A stretch of DNA of 64,000 nt, taken from NCBI GenBank assembly GCA_050014015.1, contig JBEKEC010000006.1, forward strand, positions 62,001 through 126,000, written 5' to 3'. The stretch comes from PALSA-1353 sp050014015 (lineage in GTDB: Bacteria > Planctomycetota > Phycisphaerae > Tepidisphaerales > Tepidisphaeraceae). Made by a program: the position numbers and the translations under genes. Below, piece after piece: positions 7,311-15,585 of the stretch. The first letter of the stretch is position 1. Every line of letters begins with the position of its first letter. The notes under the pieces were generated by a model that was not told the origin of the DNA, searched no databases, and saw nothing but the letters and a program-made list of their open reading frames with translations.

Positions 7311-8510
7311 ATGGGATTAGAATTCACAACAATTGACCTTTTTGCCGGAGCCGGAGGCCTCTCAGAGGCTTTCCGCCAAGCGGGATTCCGTGTCCTCGCG
7401 GCGAATGACTTTGACGAACCCGCATCGGAGACCTTCAAGCTAAATTTCCCCGAAGCGGTTTTTGTTCCTGGAAAAGTCGAGGATATCTCGTCCGCGCAAC
7501 TACTGGAAGTGGCAGGGATTTCGCGCGGGGAGCTTGACGTGCTTGTAGGCGGGCCGCCGTGTCAAGCGTTCAGCGTATACAACCATCAGCGTGGAATGCA
7601 TGATCAACGGTCCGGGCTTTTCCGGGAATATCTGCGGATCGTTAAGGATTTGATGCCCGCGTTTGTGGTGATGGAGAATGTCACCGGAATAACGAGTATC
7701 GACGACGGGCGGGCCGTAGATGAGATTCACCGGCGACTGCGCAGCCTCGGTTACCACGTTGAGCATCAAGTTTTGCGAGCAGAAGATTATGGCGTGCCGC
7801 AAGAGCGACGCCGCATCTTTTTTATTGGCGCGAGGGATAAAGCTTCGATCCGATGGCCAGAACCGACACATTTTGTAGCTCAAAAGCCAGCTTTATTTAA
7901 TCTCCCAAAATCCCGCAAGCCCTTCGTCTCTGTGAATGATGCAATTGGCGACCTCCCCGCACTTTCGATTTGCGAGGGCGATGAGGAAAGCCGTTATACC
8001 CAGCCGCCAATATGCGATTATCAAAGGTTGATGCGACGCGGTTCCCGGGTGTTATTCAACCATGTTGCGCCCTTCCTAGAAGAAATCAACCTGCGGAGGC
8101 TAAAGCATATTCCGCAGGGCGGTAGTTGGCGGGACATCCCCCGTGAATTGCTGCCGGCGGGCATGAAGCTTGCTCGCCGTAGCGATCACACAAAGCGGTA
8201 TGGCCGGCTTCACCCCGAGGGACTTTGTTGCACGATTTTGACCAAATGCGACCTGCATTGGGGATCGTTTATCCATCCCACCCAAGAGAGGGCATTGACC
8301 GTGCGCGAAGCGGCACGCTTCCAATCATTTCCGGACCGAATGAGATTTCTTGGCTCCCGGGGAGAGCAATTCCGCCAAGTTGGGAACGCAGTGCCCCCAC
8401 TTTTGGGCCGTGCTATTGCCACGGAGATTGTAAAGATGCTACTCGCCGCTGATATCAAAGGGACGTTCGGAGACTCATGTAGGCCCAAGGCAAACACGAT
8501 CGCAGTCTAA
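7311..8510 (+). CDS. DNA (cytosine-5) methyltransferase of a type II R-M system
   Basis: 399 aa from ATG 7311 (a GTG three codons upstream is possible). Seen in order: motif I DLFAGAGGLSEAF, motif IV GGPPCQAFS with the catalytic Cys, motif VI MENV, motif VIII QERRRIFFIGAR, a variable target-recognition region at about 190-320, motif IX LTVREAARFQSFPD and motif X QVGNAVPPLLG. It is complete and of normal length. It is flanked by Vsr (divergent) and a NotI-family endonuclease (convergent), so it is presumably the protective enzyme of this locus. Base composition is visibly more AT-rich than surrounding genes, suggesting acquisition. Confidence 0.95.
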   Translation: MGLEFTTIDLFAGAGGLSEAFRQAGFRVLAANDFDEPASETFKLNFPEAVFVPGKVEDISSAQLLEVAGISRGELDVLVGGPPCQAFSVYNHQRGMHDQRSGLFREYLRIVKDLMPAFVVMENVTGITSIDDGRAVDEIHRRLRSLGYHVEHQVLRAEDYGVPQERRRIFFIGARDKASIRWPEPTHFVAQKPALFNLPKSRKPFVSVNDAIGDLPALSICEGDEESRYTQPPICDYQRLMRRGSRVLFNHVAPFLEEINLRRLKHIPQGGSWRDIPRELLPAGMKLARRSDHTKRYGRLHPEGLCCTILTKCDLHWGSFIHPTQERALTVREAARFQSFPDRMRFLGSRGEQFRQVGNAVPPLLGRAIATEIVKMLLAADIKGTFGDSCRPKANTIAV

Positions 8511-8567
8511 CGGCTACTTGGGGCCGATGAATCGCGACAGACCTACCTCAGACTTCATGACCGGTCA

Positions 8568-9536
8568 CTATTCTCCTGTTCCCAGCTTTGCCCTTATTTT
8601 GGCTTCAAATTCGGCCAGAGTGACAGGCTCACCGCCCGTAAGTCCTTCAACAGCTCTTTCAAGCGTCTGTTTTTCTGGTTCGCCGATTTTCAAGGTCGCA
8701 GGGTCAGTCCCTTCGTCAAATTGCACGACAAACCAAGCGATGTCGCAATTGGATAGGTCCTTTACGGTGTCCATTCGGCCCATATTTCGGAAAAACGCGC
8801 CGTCAACCACAACGGCCATCTTCTTACCCCAACGACGTAGCGTCGGAACTTTAATCTGAAGCTGCGGCATCAGGCGTTTGGGACCAGAACTGCGATAGTC
8901 GGGCCGTCTAGTGCGGTCCGGAAAAGGCAAATCATCCGTGGGAAAATCGTGGAGGTGTTCGAAAAGGAGGCCCATTCTCTCCCCGGAGAAATAGACGGCC
9001 TGTATCTCGAGGGCGCACCATTTGAGTGGATCTGTTTCTGGTGCCAAGAGGACCATGTCAATATTGCCGACATCTTCACGCGCGGTCTCCTCTTCGGCCT
9101 GCTCAGCCGCCGCTGAAGTTGACGGCTCATTGCGTACCCGCTGTAAGAAACGCACCTCGCCGACTGTTTTGGCACTATCCGTACCCAGGACAGTTAGGGC
9201 TACCTTTCGAAAAACAATTTCGTTCTGCTGAAATCGCGTTGGGCAGACAATACGAAGGTCGCCCTCTTGACCTACGACCGGGGTGGCACTCCACTCACCG
9301 GTCGGCAAGGACGCTTTTGCCTCATATAGCCGAAGCGAGCAAACGCCTCCCTTCTTATGACAGGCGCCTCCATCAGCTTTGAACGGGCAGAGCGGAGTTG
9401 TATCAGAACCGTGATTGATCGCCTTAACTGCAAGGTCCCTTCTTTGTATTGCGGAGAGTTTTATGAATGACCGACCATACCATTCGCCGATCCCGAAACG
9501 AGGCGCTGGCTGTCGTTGCGTAGCTGGAGCGGGCAT
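8568..9536 (-). CDS. NotI-family type II restriction endonuclease
   Basis: 322 aa from the ATG at 9536; the frame is open further upstream but without homologous features. Seen: the NotI Cys cluster CPFKADGGACHKKGGVCSL (Cys50, Cys59, Cys66) plus Cys98, matching the Fe-Cys4 site, and a PD-(D/E)xK-type core GEVRFL...NIDMVLL...WCALEIQAVYFSG (Glu127, Asp160, Glu177, Gln179). Known: NotI cuts a rare 8 bp GC-only site; specificity here is unknown. It is convergent with the C5 methyltransferase, 57 bp apart. Slightly shorter than NotI (383 aa). Confidence 0.85.
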   Translation of the reverse strand: MPAPATQRQPAPRFGIGEWYGRSFIKLSAIQRRDLAVKAINHGSDTTPLCPFKADGGACHKKGGVCSLRLYEAKASLPTGEWSATPVVGQEGDLRIVCPTRFQQNEIVFRKVALTVLGTDSAKTVGEVRFLQRVRNEPSTSAAAEQAEEETAREDVGNIDMVLLAPETDPLKWCALEIQAVYFSGERMGLLFEHLHDFPTDDLPFPDRTRRPDYRSSGPKRLMPQLQIKVPTLRRWGKKMAVVVDGAFFRNMGRMDTVKDLSNCDIAWFVVQFDEGTDPATLKIGEPEKQTLERAVEGLTGGEPVTLAEFEAKIRAKLGTGE

Positions 9537-9562
9537 GATGCGCCCAATTGAAGCAAAGAATG

Positions 9563-9691
9563 TCACCGCTGTCCATCGGCTGGCGCGGGCTGGCCGATCA
9601 GGCGGCAAAGATCGATGAAGTGTTCGTGAGAGGCCGCCCGCTCGGGGAGTTCTACATTGGCCCACATCTCAACGAATTGTTCCGCGGTCAT
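9563..9691 (-). pseudogene. N-terminal remnant of an MmeI/YeeA-type DNA methyltransferase
   Basis: A 42-codon frame from ATG 9691 to TGA 9563 encodes MTAEQFVEMWANVELPERAA followed by SHEHFIDLCRLIGQPAPADG. This matches the characteristic first 40 residues of large class I SAM-dependent methyltransferases of the MmeI/YeeA (type IIL/DISARM-like) group, where ERAAxxEHFIDLCRLLGxPTPAE is typical. The remaining 900 or so residues are absent: 27 bp downstream the NotI-like gene starts. Most likely a gene stump left when the restriction cassette replaced or inserted into an older defence gene. Confidence 0.7.
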
Positions 9692-9820
9692 TCACGGATA
9701 TTCTGAGCGGACAAGCCGGGAATGCCAAGAGCGCCGGCATTGAGGCGCCTGATTTACGTGGATGCAAAGCTCGGCGCTCCAGGCCGAAGTAAACGACACG
9801 AATCCCCCCTGCACCCTCTG

Positions 9821-9852
9821 GCATTCGGCATTTGGCATTCGGCAATCGGCAA
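9821..9852. repeat. CGGCATT word repeat
   Basis: GGCATTCGGCATTTGGCATTCGGCAATCGGCAAT in the same orientation as 6552 and 10611. It ends 5 bp past the stop of the HTH gene. Confidence 0.7.
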
Positions 9853-9857
9853 TCTCC

Positions 9858-10352
9858 TCAATACCCCGCCTCCGCTTTCAGATTCTCCATGAAAAGGCTT
9901 TCCCGATCTCGCTTCAGCGCGATCTTCTTTTTCTTTCGCTCGATTTCCATTGTTTGGCGGACCTGCTCCGGGTCCGTCGGGCCGACTTCGCGCTGGCGGA
10001 ACATTCCCATCCCCTTGAGCAATTGCAGAGCCGCCCGGGCGTTGCCGGCCTCCAGGGCTTTTTCCAGCGCATCCATCGCTTTTTCCGTCATCATCAGTAG
10101 CCGGGATTGGGCGCCCTTCTCCATCTCATCGTGCCATCGGTTGTACGCCGCCCCGAACACCGGGTCGTGCCGCAGCCAGTTATAGATCGTTTGCCGCGTG
10201 ATCCCGGTCGTGCGGGCCGTCTCCGCAACGGAATTTCCAATCCGCAGCAGGTCCAGCGCCGCCTGCTGCTTCTCCTCCAATTTCTCGCCATTGTCCGTTC
10301 GCTCTCCCGTAACCGCCAATTGTCCCGATGCTCCCGACCCGATGTCCGACAT
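9858..10352 (-). CDS. Helix-turn-helix DNA-binding protein (phage small-terminase/transposase-like HTH)
   Basis: 164 aa, ATG 10352. Seen: an N-terminal HTH at about 28-60 (AALDLLRIGNSVAETARTTG then ITRQTIYNWLRHDPVF), a central helical region, and a basic C-terminus (ERKKKKIALKRDRE). The HTH followed by an HDP-type turn and AAYNRWHDEM resembles the phBC6A51-like/terminase-small-subunit class. No large-terminase or transposase partner is nearby. It is bracketed by two CGGCATT word repeats. A standalone regulator or a domesticated phage gene are both possible. Confidence 0.7.
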   Translation of the reverse strand: MSDIGSGASGQLAVTGERTDNGEKLEEKQQAALDLLRIGNSVAETARTTGITRQTIYNWLRHDPVFGAAYNRWHDEMEKGAQSRLLMMTEKAMDALEKALEAGNARAALQLLKGMGMFRQREVGPTDPEQVRQTMEIERKKKKIALKRDRESLFMENLKAEAGY

Positions 10353-10384
10353 GAATACCCCATTTCAGGTGAAATTACCCGTAT

Positions 10385-10415
10385 ATTATCCTAACATATA
10401 CCGAACAAATGTCAA
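10385..10415 (-). promoter_or_regulatory. Putative promoter of the HTH gene
   Basis: On the minus strand TTGACA (10415-10410) is followed after 19 bp by GATAAT (10390-10385), 33 bp before the ATG. The spacer is longer than ideal; a TTAGGATAAT extended element may compensate. Confidence 0.4.
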
Positions 10416-10431
10416 GCGAATTCCCCAAAAA

Positions 10432-10473
10432 GTCAATATATTGACAAATTTGGCGCTTCTTCGCGCGCCAAAT
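10432..10473. promoter_or_regulatory. Two adjacent palindromes, candidate operator of the HTH protein
   Basis: A perfect 14 bp palindrome GTCAATATATTGAC (10432-10445) is followed 2 bp later by a 9 bp inverted repeat ATTTGGCGC-N8-GCGCCAAAT (10448-10473). A further GCGCCAAAT lies at 10570-10578. They sit about 80 bp upstream of the HTH start in the most AT-rich stretch locally. Binding is inferred. Confidence 0.45.
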
Positions 10474-10610
10474 CGGGTCATTGGAAGCGATATACATACA
10501 ACTAACTGCAAATAAACGACTTGCGACAATTACGCAGATCGCGTTTTACACTCAAAACAATGAAAAAGCGCCAAATGTGTAAAACGGCTTCCCGACTCAA
10601 CCCCCTCTTC

Positions 10611-10643
10611 CATTCGGCATTTGGCACTCGGCATTCGGCATTC
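10611..10643. repeat. CGGCATT word repeat
   Basis: CATTCGGCATTTGGCACTCGGCATTCGGCATT, near-identical to 9821-9852. It ends 7 bp beyond the stop of the radical SAM gene. Confidence 0.7.
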
Positions 10644-10650
10644 CCCGTCC

Positions 10651-11808
10651 TCATACCAGCGGCCGCACGCGCCCGTCCCCGTGCCCGCCGCGCTTGCCCC
10701 AGACGCCGGGAATCGGCGTCGAACAGTTCGGGCATTTGCCATCCGCCCCGATGCGGTTCTCCCGCACCAGGAACCCGTGCCGGCGGATCAACGTCGTCTT
10801 GCAGTTATGGCAGCGGGTGTTCTCCCATTCCCCGACCTGGCCCGGCAGGTTGCCGGGATAGATGTAGCGGATGCCCGCCCGTTGGCCATACTCCACGATT
10901 CGCATCAGATCGTCGGCGGTGGTTTGGCGGTAGCCATCGGTCATTTTGTAATCGGGATGGAAGGCCGTGACGTGCCAGGGCATGAGGAGATCGACAGATA
11001 CCAGAAAATCGGCCATGCGCTTCAGTTCCTCGGGATCGTCGCTGAAGCCGGGCACTACGAGCGTCACGATCTCCACCCAGAACCCGCGCTCCTTGAGCAT
11101 GCGGATCGTCCCCGTCACGTTTTCCAAAATTCCGCCAAGTTGGCGGTAGTGTTGCGGGTTGAACGTCTTGAGATCGACCTTGTACGCATCGACGTGGGGG
11201 CGAAGGAAATCGAGCACCTGTTCCGTGCCGTTGCCGTTGGAGATGTACGCGCATTTCAGCCCGCGCGTGCGGGCTTCCCGAAAGACCGCGACCGCCCATT
11301 CGCTGGTGATGAGCGGCTCGTTGTAGCTCGACGCGATCACCGGCGCGCCGTGCTGGATCGCCAGGTCCACCAGTTGTTTCGGATTGGTCAACCGCGGCGG
11401 CGCGGCGGCCTTGGGATCGCGCAGCATCTGGCTCGTCACCCAGTTCTGGCAATATCCGCAGTGATAATCGCAACCGAGCATCCCGAACGTGAGCGCGTCG
11501 CTGCCGGCCAGGCAATGGAAGAACGGCTTCTTCTCGATCGGGTCGCAAGCCAGCGCTCCGACGTATCCGAACGGAACCTTCAGGACTCCGTTGTCGTTGA
11601 AGCGAACCCGGCAGACTCCATCGCGCCCGGGTTTGACCAGGCACCGGTGGCCGCAGGCGAAGCAGCGGACCGCGCCGTCGGCCTCGTGCCGGATCAACTC
11701 CTCCGCCGCCGGGGCCACGTGCTGATGCAGCATGTCCTTCAGCGATTTCAGCCGGCTTTGTTCGTCGAGGATTCCCAAGCTCGCCATGGTCGCGCCTTCC
11801 AATCCCAT
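10651..11808 (-). CDS. amrS: AmmeMemoRadiSam system radical SAM enzyme
   Basis: 385 aa from the ATG at 11808 (a GTG at 11817 is possible). Seen: an N-terminal Cys pair CFACGHRC, the radical SAM cluster CDYHCGYCQNW (CxxxCxxC) at about 115-125, SSYNEPLI, YISNGNG, AYKVDLK, and a C-terminal pair of CxxC sites (CHNCKT, CPNCST) probably binding zinc or iron. The layout matches AmrS family proteins. The AMMECR1 and Memo partners often encoded beside it are not in this window. The exact reaction of the system is not established. Confidence 0.9.
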   Translation of the reverse strand: MGLEGATMASLGILDEQSRLKSLKDMLHQHVAPAAEELIRHEADGAVRCFACGHRCLVKPGRDGVCRVRFNDNGVLKVPFGYVGALACDPIEKKPFFHCLAGSDALTFGMLGCDYHCGYCQNWVTSQMLRDPKAAAPPRLTNPKQLVDLAIQHGAPVIASSYNEPLITSEWAVAVFREARTRGLKCAYISNGNGTEQVLDFLRPHVDAYKVDLKTFNPQHYRQLGGILENVTGTIRMLKERGFWVEIVTLVVPGFSDDPEELKRMADFLVSVDLLMPWHVTAFHPDYKMTDGYRQTTADDLMRIVEYGQRAGIRYIYPGNLPGQVGEWENTRCHNCKTTLIRRHGFLVRENRIGADGKCPNCSTPIPGVWGKRGGHGDGRVRPLV

Positions 11809-11879
11809 TTTAGTCACTCCAAAGCCGTAGAAACAGCCAATTCTTCTCCACTGCTCCTCGTTCCGTTATAGTTTCGCCC

Positions 11880-13046
11880 TTGAGATTCAACGCCTTTTTT
11901 CTACTGCTGATTGAGGTGATCGCCATGTTGAACCAGGGATGCGCATCGGTGTCGGAGCAGCCCGAAACCGTCCATTGGCCGAAGATCGCCGGAATCGACC
12001 GGGCCATGCAGGCCTTCGTCGATCGCGGCGAGCTTTCGGGGGCCGTGACGCTGGTGGCGGATCGGCAACGCATCCTTCATCTCTCGGCCGTGGGCCAGCG
12101 CGACGTCAAACACCATTTGCCCATGCGCACCGACACGATCTTCTGGATCGCCTCGATGACCAAGCTCATGACTTCCACGGCGGTCATGATGCTTCAGGAT
12201 GAGGGCAAGCTTTCGATTGACGATCCGGCGTCAAAATACATTCCGGAGTTCGACGGGCTGAAGACTCCCTCCGGCAAGCCGGCGAACCTGACGCTGCGCC
12301 AGCTCCTGACGCACACCAGCGGTTTGGCGGAAGCGCCGCGGGACGTGATGTTCAAGGCCCGCACGCTGGCAGAACTGATCCCGTTTTATCTGGATCGGCC
12401 GACGTCCTTCGAGCCGGGGAAGAAATGGGATTATTGCCAATCCGGCATCAACACGCTGGGCCGGATCATCGAGATCGTCTCGGGCGAGTCCTACGCGGAT
12501 TTCCTGCAACACCGGCTGTTCGATCCGATGGGTTTGAAGGACGCGACGTTTTATCCGAGCGACGAGCAACTCCAACGGCTGGCGCAGAGTTACGTCTTGA
12601 AGAGAGGCCGGCTGGAACGGATTCAGATCGATCGCCCGGTCGGCATTCGCAAACATTTTCCCGCCGCCAACGGCGGATTGTTCTGCACCGCCGGGGAATA
12701 TTGCCGGTTCTGCCAAATGCTGCTGAACGGCGGGACGCTGGATGGCCGGCGGTATCTGAGTGCGGAAAGCATCCACGAGATGACGAGCGTGCAGACGGAC
12801 GGGCTGAAGGCGGGTTTTGTGCCGGGAAGCGGATGGGGGCTGGCGTTCGGCATCGTGCGGGAACCGCAGGGGATCGCCGCGACGCTCTCGCCCGGCACGT
12901 ACGGGCATGGCGGAGCTTACGGAACCCAGGCGTGGATCGATCCGGTCAAGGGGCGGATTTACATTCTGTTGATCCAGCGCGGCGATCTGGATAACGCGGA
13001 TAATTGTAAATTCCGGCAGGCGTTTCAAGAGGCCGCGGCGCAATAG
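11880..13046 (+). CDS. Serine hydrolase, class C beta-lactamase/EstB family
   Basis: 388 aa if started at TTG 11880, which supplies a hydrophobic export segment (NAFFLLLIEVIAML) before QGCASV, a weak lipobox. ATG 11925 would omit it. Seen: SMTK at about 96-99 (nucleophile Ser and Lys of SxxK), YCQSG near 182 in the YxN position (Asn replaced), and GHGGAYGT near 342 as the third active-site element. Known family: esterases and D-alanyl-D-alanine-peptidase-like enzymes. Substrate unknown. It is convergent with the GT25 gene, overlapping it by 101 bp. Confidence 0.85.
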   Translation: MRFNAFFLLLIEVIAMLNQGCASVSEQPETVHWPKIAGIDRAMQAFVDRGELSGAVTLVADRQRILHLSAVGQRDVKHHLPMRTDTIFWIASMTKLMTSTAVMMLQDEGKLSIDDPASKYIPEFDGLKTPSGKPANLTLRQLLTHTSGLAEAPRDVMFKARTLAELIPFYLDRPTSFEPGKKWDYCQSGINTLGRIIEIVSGESYADFLQHRLFDPMGLKDATFYPSDEQLQRLAQSYVLKRGRLERIQIDRPVGIRKHFPAANGGLFCTAGEYCRFCQMLLNGGTLDGRRYLSAESIHEMTSVQTDGLKAGFVPGSGWGLAFGIVREPQGIAATLSPGTYGHGGAYGTQAWIDPVKGRIYILLIQRGDLDNADNCKFRQAFQEAAAQ

Positions 13047-13764
13047 GCGCCGCCGCACGCTTCGCCGAAATAGTAACCACCAACCTTTGGATCGAATGCC
13101 GCGGATCGGACCGGCCGATGGATTCCTTCTGCTCCGGGGCCAGAAATCGCAGCCATTCCTTGCGGTTTGTCACGTCGCTATGGCCGGCGTCCTGACCGAT
13201 GAGCAGCGGATCGGGAGCATACATCTTGAAATGGCGCATCAGGGAGGAAATCACCAGGTCGCAGTGATCGTTCGTGGTACTCCGCCAGAATTGGGAAAGA
13301 ACCCCCATCAGCCGGCCGCGAACGGCGTAGGCATGGCTGCGATTGGAGGCCACGCAGCGCACCACGCCGGGACAGACCATCTCGGGCGGCCGCAAGTGCT
13401 CGGCGCCGAGCATCAACCCATCCCAATCGTCCGGAACCTTCCCCATGAATTCCCGGGCAAGGGTTGAAAAATTCTCAACGGGATAGGCATCGTCCTCCAG
13501 CACCAGCAGCGCGCGCACGCCATCGTTGATGGCCGAATCGAGAACCGCGCGATGGGATAGAAGACATCCCCAGGCGCCGGGGCCTTTGTCCCATCCAGCC
13601 GGTGTCCCCACCACCTCTCCGTCAACGGCTTCAAAGCGCCGGGGCGTTTTGAACGGCCAGGCACCGAGCGTTTGCCAGAACCGCTCCAGCCGGTCGCGCC
13701 GGCGGGCAAGGTTCACAACCACCACTCGGTCGAATGTCTCGGAAAAATCGGCAACGCCGTCCAT
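12946..13764 (-). CDS. Glycosyltransferase family 25 (LPS/glycan biosynthesis)
   Basis: 272 aa from ATG 13764, preferred over ATG 13812 because AAAAAAGGG lies just upstream. Seen: VVVVNLARRRDRLERF at the N-terminus, GAWGCLLSHRAVLDSA, and VLEDDAYP, which are the GT25 hallmarks (N-L-x-R-R, GCxxSH, and the ED/DD metal motif). Known family: galactosyltransferases acting on LPS or protein glycans. The last 33 codons overlap the 3' end of the convergent serine-hydrolase gene and look unstructured, so the natural stop may have been lost. Confidence 0.8.
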   Translation of the reverse strand: MDGVADFSETFDRVVVVNLARRRDRLERFWQTLGAWPFKTPRRFEAVDGEVVGTPAGWDKGPGAWGCLLSHRAVLDSAINDGVRALLVLEDDAYPVENFSTLAREFMGKVPDDWDGLMLGAEHLRPPEMVCPGVVRCVASNRSHAYAVRGRLMGVLSQFWRSTTNDHCDLVISSLMRHFKMYAPDPLLIGQDAGHSDVTNRKEWLRFLAPEQKESIGRSDPRHSIQRLVVTISAKRAAAPIAPRPLETPAGIYNYPRYPDRRAGSTECKSAP

Positions 13765-13870
13765 GGCCAACCCTTTTTTGTTATCAAACCTATCGACATT
13801 GCCGGCTGGCATGCATTAAAAACACGCAACTTCACCATTGATCCGCCTAATATTACCCTGAAAGGAAACC

Positions 13871-15154
13871 GTGGAGAACAAATTCCAGGATTGGCAGGAT
13901 GAACTCAAGTTCGTCGTCGAATTCATGCGCGAGATGAGTCTCCAGACCGATCCCCAGATCGCCGCGAATCTGTACGGCGAGCGGTTGCGCCAGGGCGGCT
14001 TCGTCACATCCGATGGATACTTGGCGGTAAGCCGCCGCGATCTCACCCATCCGGCCTACCGCATCACCCGCAGCTCGACTTGGAAGGAAAACATCAACCC
14101 GTGGACGGAAAAACACCGCCTGCCGGTCTTCACCACCGGGCTGCTCTGCGAGTTGGTCTACTCCAATAAGTCCACGGTTATCGAGGACCTTCCCGCGGCG
14201 TTCGCAGCCGACGATCCCGCGGCGGAGTATTTTCGCGGCATGAACTTCCTGTTGGCCATGCCGCAGTTCGACCGCGGCGAGGCGATCAATATGGGCGTGG
14301 TTTTGACCCGTCATTCCGAGGGGATACCGCGCGAGCGGATTCCGATGATGGTCATGCAGTCCAATCTGTGGGGATTCGCCGTCCTCAGCGGGGTGTTGCG
14401 GCTCGAGTTGAAGACGGCCTACGACGCTCTCGACCACGAGCTCAAAGCGGTTGGCGACATCCAACGCTCGCTCTTGCCGCATACGCTGCCCACCATCCCC
14501 GGTCTGGATCTGGCCGCTCACTACGAAACTTCGCAGCGCGCCGGCGGCGACTATTACGATTTGTTCCCATTGCCCCGCGACCGCTGGGGAATCATCATCG
14601 CGGACGTGAGCGGACACGGCATTCCCGCGGCGGTGAGGATGGCGATCACCCACGCGATCGTCCACACCCGTCCCGACTTCGCCATGCCCCCCGGCGAAAT
14701 GCTTGGTTATCTCAACACCATCCTCGAGGAACGCTACATCGGACGAACCGGATCGTTCATCACCGCTCTGTATGCCATTTATGACCCAGGAACTCGTGAA
14801 CTGAGTTACTCCTCCGCCGGGCATCCGCCACCGCGTTTCGTTCGCGGCGACCGCGCGACCGCGCTTGACGGCCGCGGCGGTCTGCCGTTAGGCATCGACC
14901 AAACCGTGCGCTACCCGGTGAACCACCTGTTTCTGCACCCCGGCGATCGCCTGCTTTTGTACACCGATGGCGTATCCGAGGCTCTCAATCCAGCGCGAGA
15001 ACCCTTCGGAACCGATTCCCTGGACGCAGCGTGCCTGGCAAGCGAAAGCAACGCGCCATCCCTCTTGCGCTCCGTGCTCGCCGCCCTTGAGCGACATTGC
15101 GGCGACGCCCCGCCTGCCGATGACAGAACGCTGTTGGCCGTCTGTGTGCGGTGA
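13871..15154 (+). CDS. RsbU/SpoIIE-type PP2C serine phosphatase with N-terminal sensor region
   Basis: 427 aa from GTG 13871, supported by AAAGGAAA upstream. Seen: a GAF-like region at about 20-185, a helical linker (LKTAYDALDHELKAVGDIQR) and a PP2C domain from about 210 with RAGGDYYDLFPL, IIIADVSGHGIPAAVRM, SYSSAGHPPP, LPLGID, LLLYTDGVSEA and DDRTLLAV, which include the metal-binding Asp residues. Known role: dephosphorylates anti-anti-sigma factors in partner-switching stress control. No STAS or anti-sigma gene is adjacent, so its target is elsewhere. Confidence 0.92.
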   Translation: MENKFQDWQDELKFVVEFMREMSLQTDPQIAANLYGERLRQGGFVTSDGYLAVSRRDLTHPAYRITRSSTWKENINPWTEKHRLPVFTTGLLCELVYSNKSTVIEDLPAAFAADDPAAEYFRGMNFLLAMPQFDRGEAINMGVVLTRHSEGIPRERIPMMVMQSNLWGFAVLSGVLRLELKTAYDALDHELKAVGDIQRSLLPHTLPTIPGLDLAAHYETSQRAGGDYYDLFPLPRDRWGIIIADVSGHGIPAAVRMAITHAIVHTRPDFAMPPGEMLGYLNTILEERYIGRTGSFITALYAIYDPGTRELSYSSAGHPPPRFVRGDRATALDGRGGLPLGIDQTVRYPVNHLFLHPGDRLLLYTDGVSEALNPAREPFGTDSLDAACLASESNAPSLLRSVLAALERHCGDAPPADDRTLLAVCVR

Positions 15155-15309
15155 TGATCCGATTATCGTGCTTGCAGGCGTTGGCGCCCAAAATGATTTG
15201 CGGTTCGCGGAGGTGCTTTCACGCGGTCGACGCCGATTGGGTCCCCGGTCTCTCGCACGTGACGACGAGCTTTGCGGCGTACTATGATAGAATGATGCGG
15301 AGGTGAATT

Positions 15310-15585
15310 ATGGCCGTGACATTTCAACTACCCGCCGATGTCGAACAGAAACTCCGAGCGGAAAGCCCCGATCTTGAGGGTGAGGCGAAGGAGGCGTACG
15401 CCGTGGAACTATTCCGGCGCGGGAAGCTCACACATTACGAGTTGTCGAAGGTCCTCGGCCTGGATCGCGTCGAAACGGATGCCTTCCTCAAGCGGCATAA
15501 CGTGTACGAGGGATCTCTCACGCCCGATGATCTTGAAGCCGACCGAAAGACGCTGGAACACATGCTTGGTCCAGCGCGTCACTGA
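15310..15585 (+). CDS. UPF0175 family antitoxin-like protein
   Basis: 91 aa, ATG 15310 with GGAGG upstream. Seen: VTFQLPADVEQKLR, then AYAVELFRRGKLTHYELSKV and LGLDRVETDAFLKRHNVY, the compact HTH-like pattern of UPF0175. Known: commonly paired with DUF3368 PIN-like toxins. Its TGA overlaps the ATG of the downstream gene (TGATG), as usual for such pairs. Confidence 0.9.
   Translation: MAVTFQLPADVEQKLRAESPDLEGEAKEAYAVELFRRGKLTHYELSKVLGLDRVETDAFLKRHNVYEGSLTPDDLEADRKTLEHMLGPARH

Noticed and set aside
15155..15300. Remnant of a second DUF3368 gene (bases similar to CCGATTATCGTGCTTGC... near 15160)
   Set aside because: About 25 bp resemble the toxin gene start, but the similarity stops at once and could be chance.
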